NCBI RefSeq assembly: GCF_014199985.1
Contig: NZ_JACHOS010000012.1
Coordinates: 132,881 to 196,880 of the forward strand
Length of the DNA stretch: 64,000 nt
Origin: Methylorubrum rhodesianum
GTDB taxonomy: Bacteria > Pseudomonadota > Alphaproteobacteria > Rhizobiales > Beijerinckiaceae
Direction of reading: 5' to 3'
A program made the translations under genes and the position numbers. The notes below the pieces were generated by a model. That model was not told the DNA's origin. It searched no databases and worked only from the letters and a program-made list of their open reading frames with translations. This document shows, piece by piece, positions 24,600-33,982 of this stretch. Positions within the stretch are counted from its first letter, which is position 1. Each line of letters opens with the position of its first letter.

Positions 24600-25121
24600 T
24601 CAGAGTCCGCTCGAAGGGCGCAGACGGGCCATGCAATGCACGTCGTCGAAGCGGCCGTTGCGGAACGAGGCGGCCCGGTGCGTGCCCTCGATGACGAAAC
24701 CGAATTTCTCGTAGAGGGCGATGGCGCGCGCATTGTCCGTGAAGACCGTCATCTCGATGCGCGAGACGTTGATCCAGTTGTCCGCGGTGTCGATCACCGC
24801 CGCGAGAAGTCGCGAGCCGATGCCGTTGCCGGCGAAATCCTCGTGGACCGCGATCCAGAACTCCGCCGCGTGCGCGCGCCGGCCGTAGAAGGGACGCAGG
24901 GCCGCCGCCCCGACGACCCGGCCGTCCCGCTCTGCGGCGAGGTGCAGATCCCGCGGCGAGCGGGGCTCCGCCCACTTCTTCACCGCCTCGAACGACTCGA
25001 AGGGGAGCGCGAGGGTTCCGAAGCGGAAGGCGGGCTGATTGTAGATCTCGAAGAGATCCGGCGCGTCCTCCTCGCGCATCGCCCGAATGGTCAAGTCCCC
25101 GTCTCTGCCCATGCCGTTCAT
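24600..25121 (-). CDS. GNAT-family N-acetyltransferase, siderophore operon
   Basis: 173 residues. It is a RimJ/RimL-like GNAT: IRAMREEDAPDLFEIYNQPA, the acetyl-CoA pyrophosphate loop DFAGNGIGSRLLAAVIDTAD, and NARAIALYEKFGFVIEGTHR. The cytosolic enzyme transfers acetyl to an amine. It lies 49 bp after DUF2218 in the metallophore operon, so N-acetylation of the polyamine arms of the metallophore is a plausible role, as rhodopetrobactins are acetylated; this is inference. ATG 25121 or 25112 could be the start. Confidence 0.82.
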   Translation of the reverse strand: MNGMGRDGDLTIRAMREEDAPDLFEIYNQPAFRFGTLALPFESFEAVKKWAEPRSPRDLHLAAERDGRVVGAAALRPFYGRRAHAAEFWIAVHEDFAGNGIGSRLLAAVIDTADNWINVSRIEMTVFTDNARAIALYEKFGFVIEGTHRAASFRNGRFDDVHCMARLRPSSGL

Positions 25122-25170
25122 TCCGGTCCGTGCTCCCTGAGAGGTGGTTCTGGCTCGTTGCGGGGCGTGC

Positions 25171-25449
25171 TCACGTCCACTCGAAGCGCAGCGTCTCGCG
25201 GAAGGCGAAGCGCTCGATGTGGCGCACGACCACGTCGCGCAGGTCGGGCAGGCTCGCCGGATCGTGCGCGGTCAGGCCGATGGTCAGGGTCTCGGCATCG
25301 GCGGAGAGCCGCGTCTCGCCGAGCGGCAGCGCGATCCGTGCGTCCGTCGCGCTGAACTCGGTCTCGAACCGGTGGGCCCAGTGCTTGCAGAGCTGCTGGA
25401 GATAGCGGCTCGCATGCGGGGTGCTGACGACGGCGTGGCTGTCGGGCAT
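25171..25449 (-). CDS. DUF2218 domain protein
   Basis: 92 residues: ASRYLQQLCKHWAHRFETEF, IALPLGETRLSADAETLTIG, DLRDVVVRHIERFAFRETLR. This is the compact DUF2218 fold often found near iron-uptake and siderophore genes. Two His and one Cys are conserved in the first helix region (QLCKHWAHR). Its function is unknown. It lies 22 bp after the asbF-like gene, so is part of the metallophore operon. ATG 25449 opens MPDSHAVVSTPHA. Confidence 0.85.
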   Translation of the reverse strand: MPDSHAVVSTPHASRYLQQLCKHWAHRFETEFSATDARIALPLGETRLSADAETLTIGLTAHDPASLPDLRDVVVRHIERFAFRETLRFEWT

Positions 25450-25471
25450 GGCGGTCTCCTTGAATGTCCGC

Positions 25472-26308
25472 TCAGCGCGCGGCGTGGAGGGGGGCGGCCC
25501 CGCGGCGGCCGGCGGTGGCGGTCCGCACGCGAAAGAGGTCGGTCGGCAGGACGGAGAAGGAGGCCTCGCCGAACCATTCGAGCGAGGCTTCCGCCTGCGG
25601 CGGCAGCGTCTTGAGGAAGGCGTCGTAATCCAGCGCGCCCTCGAACAGGGCGGTCATGCCCTCGCGCCGTCCGGCCGCGGCGTAGACGTTGGCCGGCTCG
25701 AACACCGACAGGTCGGCGCGGCTGCGCACGTTCTTGAGGTGGTAGTAGTCGATATGCGGGCTGAGCCGGGCATGGGCCGCGAACGGGTCGTCGCCGCCCT
25801 CCCAGACGTGGAGCGTGTCGAAATTCACCCGCAGGTTCGGGTGATCGACCGCCGCCAGCAGGTCGAGGAGCGAGCCGGTGGTGTCGGCCAGCGTGCCCGG
25901 ATGCGTCTCGACCACGAGCCGCAGGCCCTGATCGGCGAGCTGCTCCGCCGCCATCCGCAGACGCCGGGCGACGTGGGCGCGCTCTTCGGCCGAGGCGGTG
26001 GCGCTGCCCTTCGTGCCGGCGAAGGTGCGCAGCCGCGGTGCGCCCCAGCTGCCCGCAAGGCGGGCGAGTTCGGCGGTCCGCTCGGTCAGGGCTTCGGGCG
26101 GCGCATCGAGCGGCAGGTAGTCGCTCAGCATCGGCACCCGCAGGCCGTAGGCGGCGAGCCATTCGGCGTGGTCGCCGGGGCCGAGATTGCGGGCGTGGAC
26201 CCCCCACAGCTCGATCCCGTCGAAGCCGTGGCCGCGGGCGAAGCGGGCGAGTTCGCCGATCGAGACGAGGTGATGGCGAAAGCTGATGGTGCAGAGGGCG
26301 ATTCTCAT
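25472..26308 (-). CDS. mllF: 3-dehydroshikimate dehydratase, AsbF-like
   Basis: 278 residues in a xylose-isomerase-like TIM barrel: MRIALCTISFRHHLVSIGEL, FDGIELWGVHARNLGP, LVVETHPGTLADTTGSLLDL (metal-binding Glu), LRVNFDTLHVWEGGDDPFAA and IDYYHLKNVRSRADL. It matches AsbF, which makes 3,4-dihydroxybenzoate from 3-dehydroshikimate for petrobactin. In the methylolanthanin cluster the corresponding gene is mllF, although the published metallophore is described from memory as carrying 4-hydroxybenzoate. Its ATG overlaps the preceding stop by 4 bp (ATGA). Confidence 0.85.
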   Translation of the reverse strand: MRIALCTISFRHHLVSIGELARFARGHGFDGIELWGVHARNLGPGDHAEWLAAYGLRVPMLSDYLPLDAPPEALTERTAELARLAGSWGAPRLRTFAGTKGSATASAEERAHVARRLRMAAEQLADQGLRLVVETHPGTLADTTGSLLDLLAAVDHPNLRVNFDTLHVWEGGDDPFAAHARLSPHIDYYHLKNVRSRADLSVFEPANVYAAAGRREGMTALFEGALDYDAFLKTLPPQAEASLEWFGEASFSVLPTDLFRVRTATAGRRGAAPLHAAR

Positions 26309-27639
26309 GCGGGGAGCCTTTCGCGGAAGGACGTCGCGCATCCGGGATCCGGGCTCGCCTGCCGCCATGCGGCGTAGGCGGCGGCGAGCTGCCGCTTGAT
26401 CGCGAATTCCTGCGCATCGAGCGCATCGAGCCGTCCGAGGACGGGGCCGAGCTCGGCCGCCTCGCCACCCGCCTCGGCTGTCCGGGCGAGCTTCAGCACG
26501 GCGTAGTGCAGGGCGGTGAGGCCGTTCACCAGGGCCTCGATCTCGTCGCAGATCCGCTGGAACTCCGGGTCCGGCCAGCGCAGGGCGCGCCAGAAGAAGG
26601 CGAAGCCGTGTTCGTAGGCCCATTTGCGGATGCTGATGACCGGCAGTTCGCGCAGCGCCTCGCCGAGATCGGCGAGCCTCAGCCCGCCGCGCCCCTCGGC
26701 ATGGGCGAGCACGATGGCGCGCGCGGCGTCGATCAGCGGATTGGTGTCGAACCGGAAACAGGCGTCGAAGAAGGCGGTCAGATCCGCCGCCGTCGGGGGA
26801 TGGGCGCGCGCGGGATCGAAGCGGTAGCCGCCGGCGACGCTGGGCTGGCGGATCGCGTTCAGCATCCGCTCGCGCTCGATCACGCCTTCCCAGCGGAAAT
26901 CGGGATCACGGACCTGCCACAGGTCGGGATCGTCGCTGAGCGACACGAGCAGGTAGTGCGGGAAGGGGTTCTGGTTGAACTTGTTCTCGCGCTCGGGGAG
27001 GTGGAACATGTCGAGCATCACCATGATGCTCGACTCGGGCTCGCGCCGCTCCATGAGGTCGAGCAGGGTGGCGATGTTGTCGTCCTTCGAGCGGGAATGG
27101 TCGTACCAGGACACGAGCGGCACGCCGTAGAGCCGCTCGAACCAGTAGCGGAACGACTCGTGGTCCATCGCGTCCGAGTGGTAGGCGAGGCGCGAGCCGT
27201 CGGTGATCGCGAACTCGGCGTCCCAGATCAGGGCGTAGAACGGGCGATGGTCGATGCCCCGCGCCTTGAGCCCGTCGCAGACGCAGCTGACGAAGCAGTG
27301 GATCTTCAGATCGTAGGGCATCGGGCCGTGGACGCCCTCGGAGGGCGCCTGCGGTTCGGCGGCGACCGGTGCGGCCGGCTCCGCCCCCGGCGCCAGGATG
27401 CGGGCGAGGTCGGCGACGGTGGAGACGTCCTGCCGGTTGATCGCCGCTTCCGGCACCGACACCCCGTGCGTGATCTCCAGGGCCAGGATGAGCTGAAGCA
27501 ACTGGACGGAATCGAGGTAGAGATCCTCGTTCAGCCGCGCCTGAGGCCCGAAGCGGTCGAGATGGGGATGGCGCATCTCCTCGCGCAGGACCGTGCCGAT
27601 GGCCGCGACCAGCGTCGCGCTGTTCATGACGACGCTCAC
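26305..27639 (-). CDS. mllDE: AsbD-AsbE fusion: acyl carrier protein plus DUF6005-type petrobactin enzyme
   Basis: 444 residues. Residues ~5-80 are an acyl carrier domain with Ser44 in LNEDLYLDSVQLLQLILALE as the phosphopantetheine site. After an Ala/Pro linker (~83-100) comes an AsbE-type domain: YDLKIHCFVSCVCDGLKARG, HRPFYALIWDAEFAITDG, YWFERLYGVPLVSWYDHSRS. In Bacillus, AsbD carries the activated hydroxybenzoate and AsbE condenses it with spermidine; a fusion keeps carrier and condenser together. GTG 27639 overlaps the asbBC stop (GTGA) with GGAGG 7 bp upstream, favoured over ATG 27627. Confidence 0.87.
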   Translation of the reverse strand: MSVVMNSATLVAAIGTVLREEMRHPHLDRFGPQARLNEDLYLDSVQLLQLILALEITHGVSVPEAAINRQDVSTVADLARILAPGAEPAAPVAAEPQAPSEGVHGPMPYDLKIHCFVSCVCDGLKARGIDHRPFYALIWDAEFAITDGSRLAYHSDAMDHESFRYWFERLYGVPLVSWYDHSRSKDDNIATLLDLMERREPESSIMVMLDMFHLPERENKFNQNPFPHYLLVSLSDDPDLWQVRDPDFRWEGVIERERMLNAIRQPSVAGGYRFDPARAHPPTAADLTAFFDACFRFDTNPLIDAARAIVLAHAEGRGGLRLADLGEALRELPVISIRKWAYEHGFAFFWRALRWPDPEFQRICDEIEALVNGLTALHYAVLKLARTAEAGGEAAELGPVLGRLDALDAQEFAIKRQLAAAYAAWRQASPDPGCATSFRERLPA

Positions 27640-30623
27640 GCCACCGCCTCCAGGCCACCGTCCCGGTACTGCGCAGCGACCGCGCGGCGAGAAATCTTGC
27701 CGTTGGCCTCGCGCGGGATCGCGCCGACCTGCACCGCCTCCACCGGCACCTGATGGCCGGCGAGCCAGCGGCGGCACCAGTCCTGGAGGGCGCGGGGCGG
27801 CACGGGGCGTTCCGCGCTGAACAGCAGCGTCACCCGCTCGCCCGCGAACGGGTCGGGCCGGGCGAAGGCCACGGCGTCGGTGACCCCGGGCATCGCCATC
27901 ACCACGTCCTCGACCTCGCCGGGATAGACGTTGAGGCCCGAGACGTTGATCGTGTCGTCCTTGCGCGCGACGAAGACCAGCATGCCGTCGGGCTCGAGAT
28001 AGCCGAGATCGGCGGTGCGGATCGCCCCGCCCTCCCCCTCGACCACGATCTCCGCCGGCGCCTCGGCGCCGGTCCCGGCGCGGACGCGGTGGTGCGGCAG
28101 CGGCCGGCCGATGGCGTCGGCCCGGCGCAGATCCGGATTGATCGCGATGCAGCCGGCTTCCGAGCAGCCGTATTGCTGGAACAGGTGGGTGACGCGCCCG
28201 CGGATGGCGGCGAACCAGGGCGCGGGCAGGAGTGTGCCCGAGACCATCGCCGCGTGCAGGGTCTCGCCCTCGGGCATGAGTCGGGCCAGCGTGTGCAGCA
28301 TGGCCGGCGCGGTGTAGAGCACCGGCCGCTCGATCTCGCGCAGGCGGCGCAGGAGGTATTTCGGGTTGGTGGTGTCCACGATCACCGGCACGCGGCCGCG
28401 CGCCAGGCCCACGAAGAGGCCGCAGATCAGACCGTAGGAATGGGTGATCGGGCAGGCGATGACCGGGGTCATGCCGTCCGGCTCGGTGAAGGCGCCGACG
28501 TAGCTCTCGATCTCGCGCTCCACCGCGCTCCAGGGGCGGGCGATGCATTTGGGCTCGCCGGTGGTGCCGGAGCTCATCTGGAGCAGCTCGCCCTCCCCCG
28601 GGACCGGCGGCGCGGCGCCGGCGAGCGCCTGGCCCTCCAGGCCGTCGAGCAACAGGCGGTGGCAGCCGGCGCGCTCGGCGAGCCGGCGCGCGCCCTCGTC
28701 CGGCAGGGCCGGATGGATCGGCAGCAGGCTCGCCCCGTGCCGACGGGCGGCGAGGATGAAGGCAAGGCACTGAGCAGTGTCGCGGAAGCGCGCGGCGACG
28801 CGCTCGCCGCTGCCGCCGCGCAAGCCGGCCGCGTCCCCGACGCGGCGGATGGCGGCCTCCATCGCGTCCGCCGGGATGGTGCGGCCGTCGATCTCGATCA
28901 TGCAAGCTCCGGAAAGGACGTCGGGGGAAGGGAACAGGGTGTTGGGGGCGTGGAGGCTGCCCTGCGCCTCGCCGAGCCCGAGCTTGCGCGACAGGAGCGC
29001 CTCGACCCGCAGCCGGGGCGCCTCGACCGACAGGCGGGCGAAGCGCGCCTCCAGCCCGTGCGCCACGGCGTGGCGCCGCAGCCGCCGGCCGAGGCTGCGC
29101 CAGAACATCGCCTCGTCGAGACCGTGCCGGCGGGCCAGGAGGCCGGTGATCTCGCTGAGGTTGAAGACGAACAGGCTGTCGGTGACGAGTTCGGCCAGCG
29201 TCGCGGCCGAGCGCATGGCGTGGAAGCGATCGTCGATCGGGCCGGCATGGGCCGGGTCGATCGCCCCGAAATCCGGCACCCGTTCCGGGTTCGTCACGAA
29301 GTCGGGCGCGTATTCCGCGCTCTCGTGGAAGTCGCGCAGGATCACCCGTTCCGGCCAGCCGTCGCGGTGGACCAGGATCATGTTCTGGCCATGCGCCTCC
29401 AGGGCGACGCCGTGGGCCGCGAGCAGGTGCCAGACCGGCAGCACCGCGACCTCGACGAGGCGGTCGAGCCAGGCATGGCGACCGTGGCGGTCGAGCCAGG
29501 GCGCGACGAAGCTGGTGCCGTCCACCTCGCAGGTGGCGAGGGCGTTGAAGGGGACGGCCGCCTCGCCCGGTTCGAGACGCGGGCTCTCCCGCCAGATCGC
29601 GGCGAGATGCCCGGCGAGCGGCCCGTCCCGGTCGGCGAGCACGGCGGCGTACTCGCGCAGCAAGGTCACCCGGCCGCGCAGCCCGGGATCGGCGGCGACG
29701 ATGCCGGCGAGCCAATCCGACAGGGCCGGGCCCGTCAGCACGAAATGCGGGTCGAGGATGCGCAGGCTCGAGGTCGAGACCACGCTCAGGGACAGCTTCA
29801 CGCTCGCGGCGGACGGATCGTCGAGGTTGTGCAGCGTGCGCAGGGACTGGCTCGCGACGTAGCGCGGACCGGCGGCGCCGAGGGCAACCGCGCGGCCCTC
29901 CGCCAGCCAGGGCTGCAGTGCCGCGCCTTCGAGCCGGCGCATCTGCCAGGGATGGACCGGCAGGAGCGCGTGGGTGTCGAGGGAGGCGCCGGCCGCGCCG
30001 AGTCGGCCGGCGAGGAGATCCCATGCACCGCCGAGTTCGGCCCGCCAGAACGCGGCTTCCGCGCCCGGCAGCGCGAGGGCGATCGCGTCACGGCCGATCG
30101 CCAGCCATTCGAGGCGGAACGGCGCGGCGGCCTCGGGCCCGTAGCGGCGGTGGTCCTCCAGGGTGAAGCCGGTGCGCGCCTTGAAGCTCGGATGGTAGGG
30201 ATGCCCCTCCCACAGCGCCGCATCGAGTGCGGCGAAAGGCAGGTCGCGACGCGCGGGGAGCGACAGGGCCCGGGCGTTCCAGCGGCAGAGTTCGACCGTC
30301 TGCCGCAGCTCGGCCAACAGGCGACTCCGGTGCTCGGGGGCGGCGGGAAGGAGATCGACGAGGGCGGCGAGGTCGGCGGGAGCCCAGGCGCCCGCCCCGT
30401 CCGCCCACTCGATCGAACCGGGATCGAGCCGGGGGCGGCCGAAGGGGCCGAGGGTGCCGGTCGCGCGGAAGCGGTGCGGCCCCAGCCGCCACGCGAGCCG
30501 GCGGGAGCCGCCGGCGGGCTCGCACGCGGCCAGCCCCTCGAACAGGACGGCCTGTGCCAACTGGCGCAGGACGCGCTCTTCCGGCCGCTCGATGCCTTGC
30601 CGCTCGATGCCTTGCCGTTCCAT
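27636..30623 (-). CDS. mllBC: AsbB-AsbC fusion: NIS synthetase plus hydroxybenzoyl-AMP ligase
   Basis: 995 residues. The first ~570 are an IucA/IucC NIS synthetase (HPYHPSFKARTGFTLEDHRR, LLPVHPWQMRRLEGAALQPW, SQSLRTLHNLDDPSAASVKL, HGVALEAHGQNMILVHRDGW) that amidates citrate with a polyamine using ATP. From residue ~575 (an internal Met) comes an ANL adenylating domain: MSSGTTGEPKCIARPW, FQQYGCSEAGCIAINPD, VARKDDTINVSGLNVYPGEV and REANGKISRR, matching AsbC, which loads the aryl acid on AsbD. In Bacillus these are separate proteins. ATG 30623 lies 4 bp after the asbA-like stop; a GTG at 30644 is an alternative. Confidence 0.9.
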   Translation of the reverse strand: MERQGIERQGIERPEERVLRQLAQAVLFEGLAACEPAGGSRRLAWRLGPHRFRATGTLGPFGRPRLDPGSIEWADGAGAWAPADLAALVDLLPAAPEHRSRLLAELRQTVELCRWNARALSLPARRDLPFAALDAALWEGHPYHPSFKARTGFTLEDHRRYGPEAAAPFRLEWLAIGRDAIALALPGAEAAFWRAELGGAWDLLAGRLGAAGASLDTHALLPVHPWQMRRLEGAALQPWLAEGRAVALGAAGPRYVASQSLRTLHNLDDPSAASVKLSLSVVSTSSLRILDPHFVLTGPALSDWLAGIVAADPGLRGRVTLLREYAAVLADRDGPLAGHLAAIWRESPRLEPGEAAVPFNALATCEVDGTSFVAPWLDRHGRHAWLDRLVEVAVLPVWHLLAAHGVALEAHGQNMILVHRDGWPERVILRDFHESAEYAPDFVTNPERVPDFGAIDPAHAGPIDDRFHAMRSAATLAELVTDSLFVFNLSEITGLLARRHGLDEAMFWRSLGRRLRRHAVAHGLEARFARLSVEAPRLRVEALLSRKLGLGEAQGSLHAPNTLFPSPDVLSGACMIEIDGRTIPADAMEAAIRRVGDAAGLRGGSGERVAARFRDTAQCLAFILAARRHGASLLPIHPALPDEGARRLAERAGCHRLLLDGLEGQALAGAAPPVPGEGELLQMSSGTTGEPKCIARPWSAVEREIESYVGAFTEPDGMTPVIACPITHSYGLICGLFVGLARGRVPVIVDTTNPKYLLRRLREIERPVLYTAPAMLHTLARLMPEGETLHAAMVSGTLLPAPWFAAIRGRVTHLFQQYGCSEAGCIAINPDLRRADAIGRPLPHHRVRAGTGAEAPAEIVVEGEGGAIRTADLGYLEPDGMLVFVARKDDTINVSGLNVYPGEVEDVVMAMPGVTDAVAFARPDPFAGERVTLLFSAERPVPPRALQDWCRRWLAGHQVPVEAVQVGAIPREANGKISRRAVAAQYRDGGLEAVA

Positions 30624-30627
30624 GTCT

Positions 30628-32433
30628 TCACGACGCGAGGGCACGGCCGGCCTCGTCCCGAACTGCCCGACCCGCGAAGGGGTTCGGCATGTCGATGTAG
30701 TTGCCGGTGCCGTCGCCCGAGGCGAGCTCGTCGCGGTCGCACAGGCGGACCCGCAGGTTGGCCTTGGTGCAGAGCGTCGGCCCGTCGAGCACCGAGCGGG
30801 CGAAGGCGCGGCCGGCGCCGGTCAGGCGGCGCGCCATCGCCTCCAGGCGGTGGCCGAGGTCGTCGAGGAGTGTCTCCTCGCGGGCCAGCCCGTCATGGCC
30901 CATCCGGGCGATGACGGAGAAGATCTGGTTGACCACGAGGTAATAGGCGAGCCGCCGGCGGATCTCGCCGTCGGCGAAGTAGAGCGAGGCGATGGAACCG
31001 GTCTCGGGCGCGTCGCGCAGGAGCCGGGGGCGGGCGGCCTCCGACAGGTAGAAGCCCTGGTTGTCGCGGTAGAAGCCGCGCTGCGGCCAGCCGGAGGCGA
31101 GGTCGAGCAGCGCGTTCTGCTGGTGCGCTTCCAGCGCGATGCCGTGCGCATCGTAGAGGGCGACGACGGGCTCCAGCATGCAGTCGAGATAAAGCCCGAA
31201 CCACGTGCGGGCGGCCTGCGCCCGCCCGGCCGGGCCGTCCGGGCAGAGCCGCCGCAGGAGCGCCTCCAGCCGCGAGGGGCGGCCGGGCAGCGGCTCGGCG
31301 GTCAGGGCCGCCAGGGTGGCGACACCCCGCGCCGCCCCCGCGCGGAACGGGTTTTCGCGCAGCACCGTCTCGAAGCCGCTCTCCTCGCCCTCCGCGCGGC
31401 CGGGGTCGTGCAAGGTGAGATAGGCCGGGTCCGTGAGGATCCGGAAGTTGGGGTGGCGGGCGCCGAAGCCGTTCCTGGCCAGGAGCCGGGCCATGGCGAC
31501 GCCGGCCTTGAGTTCGGCGAGCCGGTTCACCCGCAGCGAGTTGGTGAGGGTGACGGGCAGCGAGAACTTCGCCATCCACGGTCTCCCCGCCGCGTAGACG
31601 GTGCGCAGCGAGGAGGTTGCGGTGAAGCGGGGGCCGAAGGCGCCGAGCGGCCGGAGGCGGCCCGCCTCGACCAGGGCGGCGATGGCGGGCTCCAGCATCA
31701 GCGCCTCGGCCTGGAGCGGGTGCATCGGCAGGGCGGTCTCGCCCGCGCGCAGGCCCAGGCGGCCGGCATCCGCGCCGATGAGGTCGAGGGCGAGGTCGGG
31801 CGCGGAGCGGGACACCGCCGAATCGTGGCGGACGAGGCCCGCCTCGGCGGCGAACACGGCAAGCCGGAACGTGCCGCCCTCCTCCGGCGCGTAGGCGCGG
31901 GCCTGCCAGGTCGTGAGGCCTTGCCGGCTCTTGGGCGTCGGGTGCAGCCAGTGGCCGAAGACGAGGGCGCGCTCGGCCGCGATGAAGTCGGTCTCCGCGG
32001 CCTCATCCCCGCCCTCGGCCCGCCCCGTCAGGTCGAGCAGGCGCGCCGTCTCGCGGTAGCTGTCGAGCACGCGCCCGAGAAGCTCGAGTTCGCGCTCGCG
32101 GGCGGTCTCGCCGCTGCCCGCATCCGCACGGGAATAGGCCTCGCCGAGAAGCTCCTGGAGCGCCCGCATCGGTGCCACCGGCCGCCAGCGCGGCTCGTGA
32201 AGGTGGCGGGTCCAGAGGCGGCCGAATCCGTGCGCGCCGCACAGCGAGGGTGACCGGATCTCGGCGCGGATCGCGAGGCGTCGGCTGCGCAGGTTCCATT
32301 CCACGCACGGGGCGGGCGGCGCGTCCGCCAGCGCGTGCCGGACGCGGATGCCGGGGTCGATCTCGCGCAGGTACCCGTTGGCGAAGCTGCGGAAGGCGGC
32401 CGCCTCGGCAACGGCTTGGGACGAGGGTGGCAT
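30628..32433 (-). CDS. mllA: NIS synthetase, AsbA-like (IucA/IucC)
   Basis: 601 residues. IucA/IucC family blocks are HWLHPTPKSRQGLTTWQARA, LPMHPLQAEALMLEPAIAAL, ATSSLRTVYAAGRPWMAKFS, LPVTLTNSLRVNRLAELKAG, HGIALEAHQQNALLDLASGW and KANLRVRLCDRDEL at the C-terminus (FhuF/IucC tail). AsbA joins a polyamine to citrate in the first step of petrobactin-type assembly. It is first in the minus-strand operon and divergent from the sigma/anti-sigma/receptor genes. ATG 32433 with a GAGG 12 bp upstream. The ordering and fusions match the M. extorquens methylolanthanin locus, but the substrate cannot be read from sequence. Confidence 0.9.
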   Translation of the reverse strand: MPPSSQAVAEAAAFRSFANGYLREIDPGIRVRHALADAPPAPCVEWNLRSRRLAIRAEIRSPSLCGAHGFGRLWTRHLHEPRWRPVAPMRALQELLGEAYSRADAGSGETARERELELLGRVLDSYRETARLLDLTGRAEGGDEAAETDFIAAERALVFGHWLHPTPKSRQGLTTWQARAYAPEEGGTFRLAVFAAEAGLVRHDSAVSRSAPDLALDLIGADAGRLGLRAGETALPMHPLQAEALMLEPAIAALVEAGRLRPLGAFGPRFTATSSLRTVYAAGRPWMAKFSLPVTLTNSLRVNRLAELKAGVAMARLLARNGFGARHPNFRILTDPAYLTLHDPGRAEGEESGFETVLRENPFRAGAARGVATLAALTAEPLPGRPSRLEALLRRLCPDGPAGRAQAARTWFGLYLDCMLEPVVALYDAHGIALEAHQQNALLDLASGWPQRGFYRDNQGFYLSEAARPRLLRDAPETGSIASLYFADGEIRRRLAYYLVVNQIFSVIARMGHDGLAREETLLDDLGHRLEAMARRLTGAGRAFARSVLDGPTLCTKANLRVRLCDRDELASGDGTGNYIDMPNPFAGRAVRDEAGRALAS

Positions 32434-33439
32434 GGCGTTCGAACCTCGTGAGAACCTTCAGGAATGGGGGCGGCCAGGGGGGCCGCCAGGGGGGCGGCCG
32501 AGCCCCGGCCGGACCCCGGTCAGGAGGCGGTCGATGGACGGCCAGAGGTCGCCGCCGAATCGCCGCCAAGTCGTCGCCAAGTCGTCGCCAAATCGCTGCC
32601 GGAGCGCGGGCCGCCGCTCCGCCGGATCCGTGCCGATCCCTCTTCCGTCCGGGCCGGTGGCACCTCCGGTGGCGCGTCAGGCGCGTGTCAGCGCATCGCC
32701 GCCGGGCGGAGCGTCGTTATGCCGAACCCACCGTTGCGCGGGCGGGCAAAAAGGGCACGCGGCAGCAGGAGTAAGGAGAAGGCTTTGCTCGAAGCGTATG
32801 AAGAATAAAATTGATTTTTGCTGTACTTGCTCATCGGACTGAGGACTCGCTCGAATCGCGTAAAGCTGAAGGCGTGTTGCGCAAACCCAACGTACGCGTC
32901 AAGAGAAGTCGATTCGATTGGAATTGTTCTTGATTCAGGGTGATTGCTGCTTTTTGTTTCGTGCCAATCGGTTGGCGGTACGAAAGTCCTTGATTTATTC
33001 TTTCCTGTCTCGGGTCATGGATCGAAGAGGGAGGCGTGCCGCGGCGCCGCCCGCCAAGGGAGTGGCGTGGGCGGCCGCTCTCGGGCCGATCCTGGGTTGT
33101 GCGCCGCTCGGGGCGCGTCACGGTGCCCTCGCCCCAAAGGTCTGGTTCGGCTCAGGCTCGATCGTCCGGCAGCCTTGCCTGATGATCTCGATCCGTCGTC
33201 AGCGTGTGCATGGTGGCAAGATAACCTGTTGCTGATCTGCAACGAGATGATGAAATGACTCGAGTGCTTCGTTTGTAATAATTCTCGTCTTGGTTCTCGG
33301 ATCTACATTTCGACTGCTCGTCCAATGCCTTGCGATAGCATCGGCGGATAGACTGGAAGCTCTATAAGCTACTGCAGGACTTGCATTATCGGCGCATCTC
33401 CTTCTGGTCGATCCTCAATCATCGAGTGCAGGATCATCT
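32434..33439. other. 1-kb divergent intergenic region of the metallophore locus
   Basis: No credible gene. The left third is GC-rich and carries an 11-bp tandem repeat (32551-32594). From ~32790 to 33430 the base composition falls well below the genome average, with T-rich patches near 32810, 32950 and 33000. The two promoters for the biosynthetic (minus) and sigma-FecR-receptor (plus) operons must lie here. A few short frames cross it but show no family resemblance. Confidence 0.55.
32551..32594. repeat. 11-bp tandem repeat, four units
   Basis: Consecutive units are GCCGCCGAATC, GCCGCCAAGTC, GTCGCCAAGTC and GTCGCCAAATC. They lie about 120-160 bp upstream of the mllA-like start. The 11-bp period is close to one helical turn, so a regulator could bind on one face of the DNA. 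Function is inferred. Confidence 0.7.
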
Positions 33440-33982
33440 GTGGGCGGCGGGGCCGATGTCATGACGGGAGGGGCGACGGGGGTGTCGATCGATGCCCTCT
33501 ACCGGCACGAGGGGCTGAAGCTCCGGCGCTTCCTCAACCGCCTGCTCGACAACCCGGCGGATGCCGCGGATGCGAGCCAGGAAACCTATCTGCGCATGGT
33601 CGCCGCCCTCTCGCGCACGAGCATCGAGCACCCCTCCGCCCTGCTGTTCCGCATCGCCACCAACGTCGCCCTGCGGATGCGCAACCGCGGCCGTCTGGAG
33701 CGGACCCTGTTCGCGGCCAAGTGCGAGGCGGAACTCGCCGAGATCGCCGACGGATACGCCCTCCCGGAGCGGCAGGCGATTGCCCGCGAGGAGCTGATGC
33801 GGCTCGCCGCAGCGATCGATGCGCTGCCGCCCCGCTGCCGCGAGGTGTTCCTGCTCAGCCGCCTCGACGGCCTCGCCAACGGGGAGATCGCGCTGCGCCT
33901 CGGCATCTCGCGCAACATGGTCGAGAAGCACGTCATCAAGGCGCTCCTGCATTGCCGCCGTAGCCGCCTCGATCTTTTTTGA
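33440..33982 (+). CDS. mluI: ECF sigma factor, FecI-like
   Basis: 180 residues. Sigma2: DALYRHEGLKLRRFLNRLLD, then DAADASQETYLRMVAAL with the Q-E-x-Y core, and PSALLFRIATNVALRMRNRG. Sigma4: AIDALPPRCREVFLLSRLDG, LANGEIALRLGISRNMVEKH with VIKALLHCRR. It is the FecI class that responds to a FecR partner and a TonB receptor with an STN domain. GTG 33440 has AGGA 7 bp upstream; ATG 33461 is an in-frame alternative. It directs transcription of the receptor genes and perhaps the biosynthetic operon. The symbol follows the mlu (methylolanthanin uptake) genes, from memory. Confidence 0.85.
   Translation: MGGGADVMTGGATGVSIDALYRHEGLKLRRFLNRLLDNPADAADASQETYLRMVAALSRTSIEHPSALLFRIATNVALRMRNRGRLERTLFAAKCEAELAEIADGYALPERQAIAREELMRLAAAIDALPPRCREVFLLSRLDGLANGEIALRLGISRNMVEKHVIKALLHCRRSRLDLF

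Noticed and set aside
27753..30914. A 1053-residue plus-strand frame opposite the asbBC-like gene
   Set aside because: It is a GC-driven antisense shadow. The minus strand has clear family motifs throughout, and the antisense product shows none.
32434..33439. Small genes in the AT-rich part of the metallophore intergenic region
   Set aside because: Short frames (for example 32918-33235) show no ribosome site, family resemblance or codon pattern.
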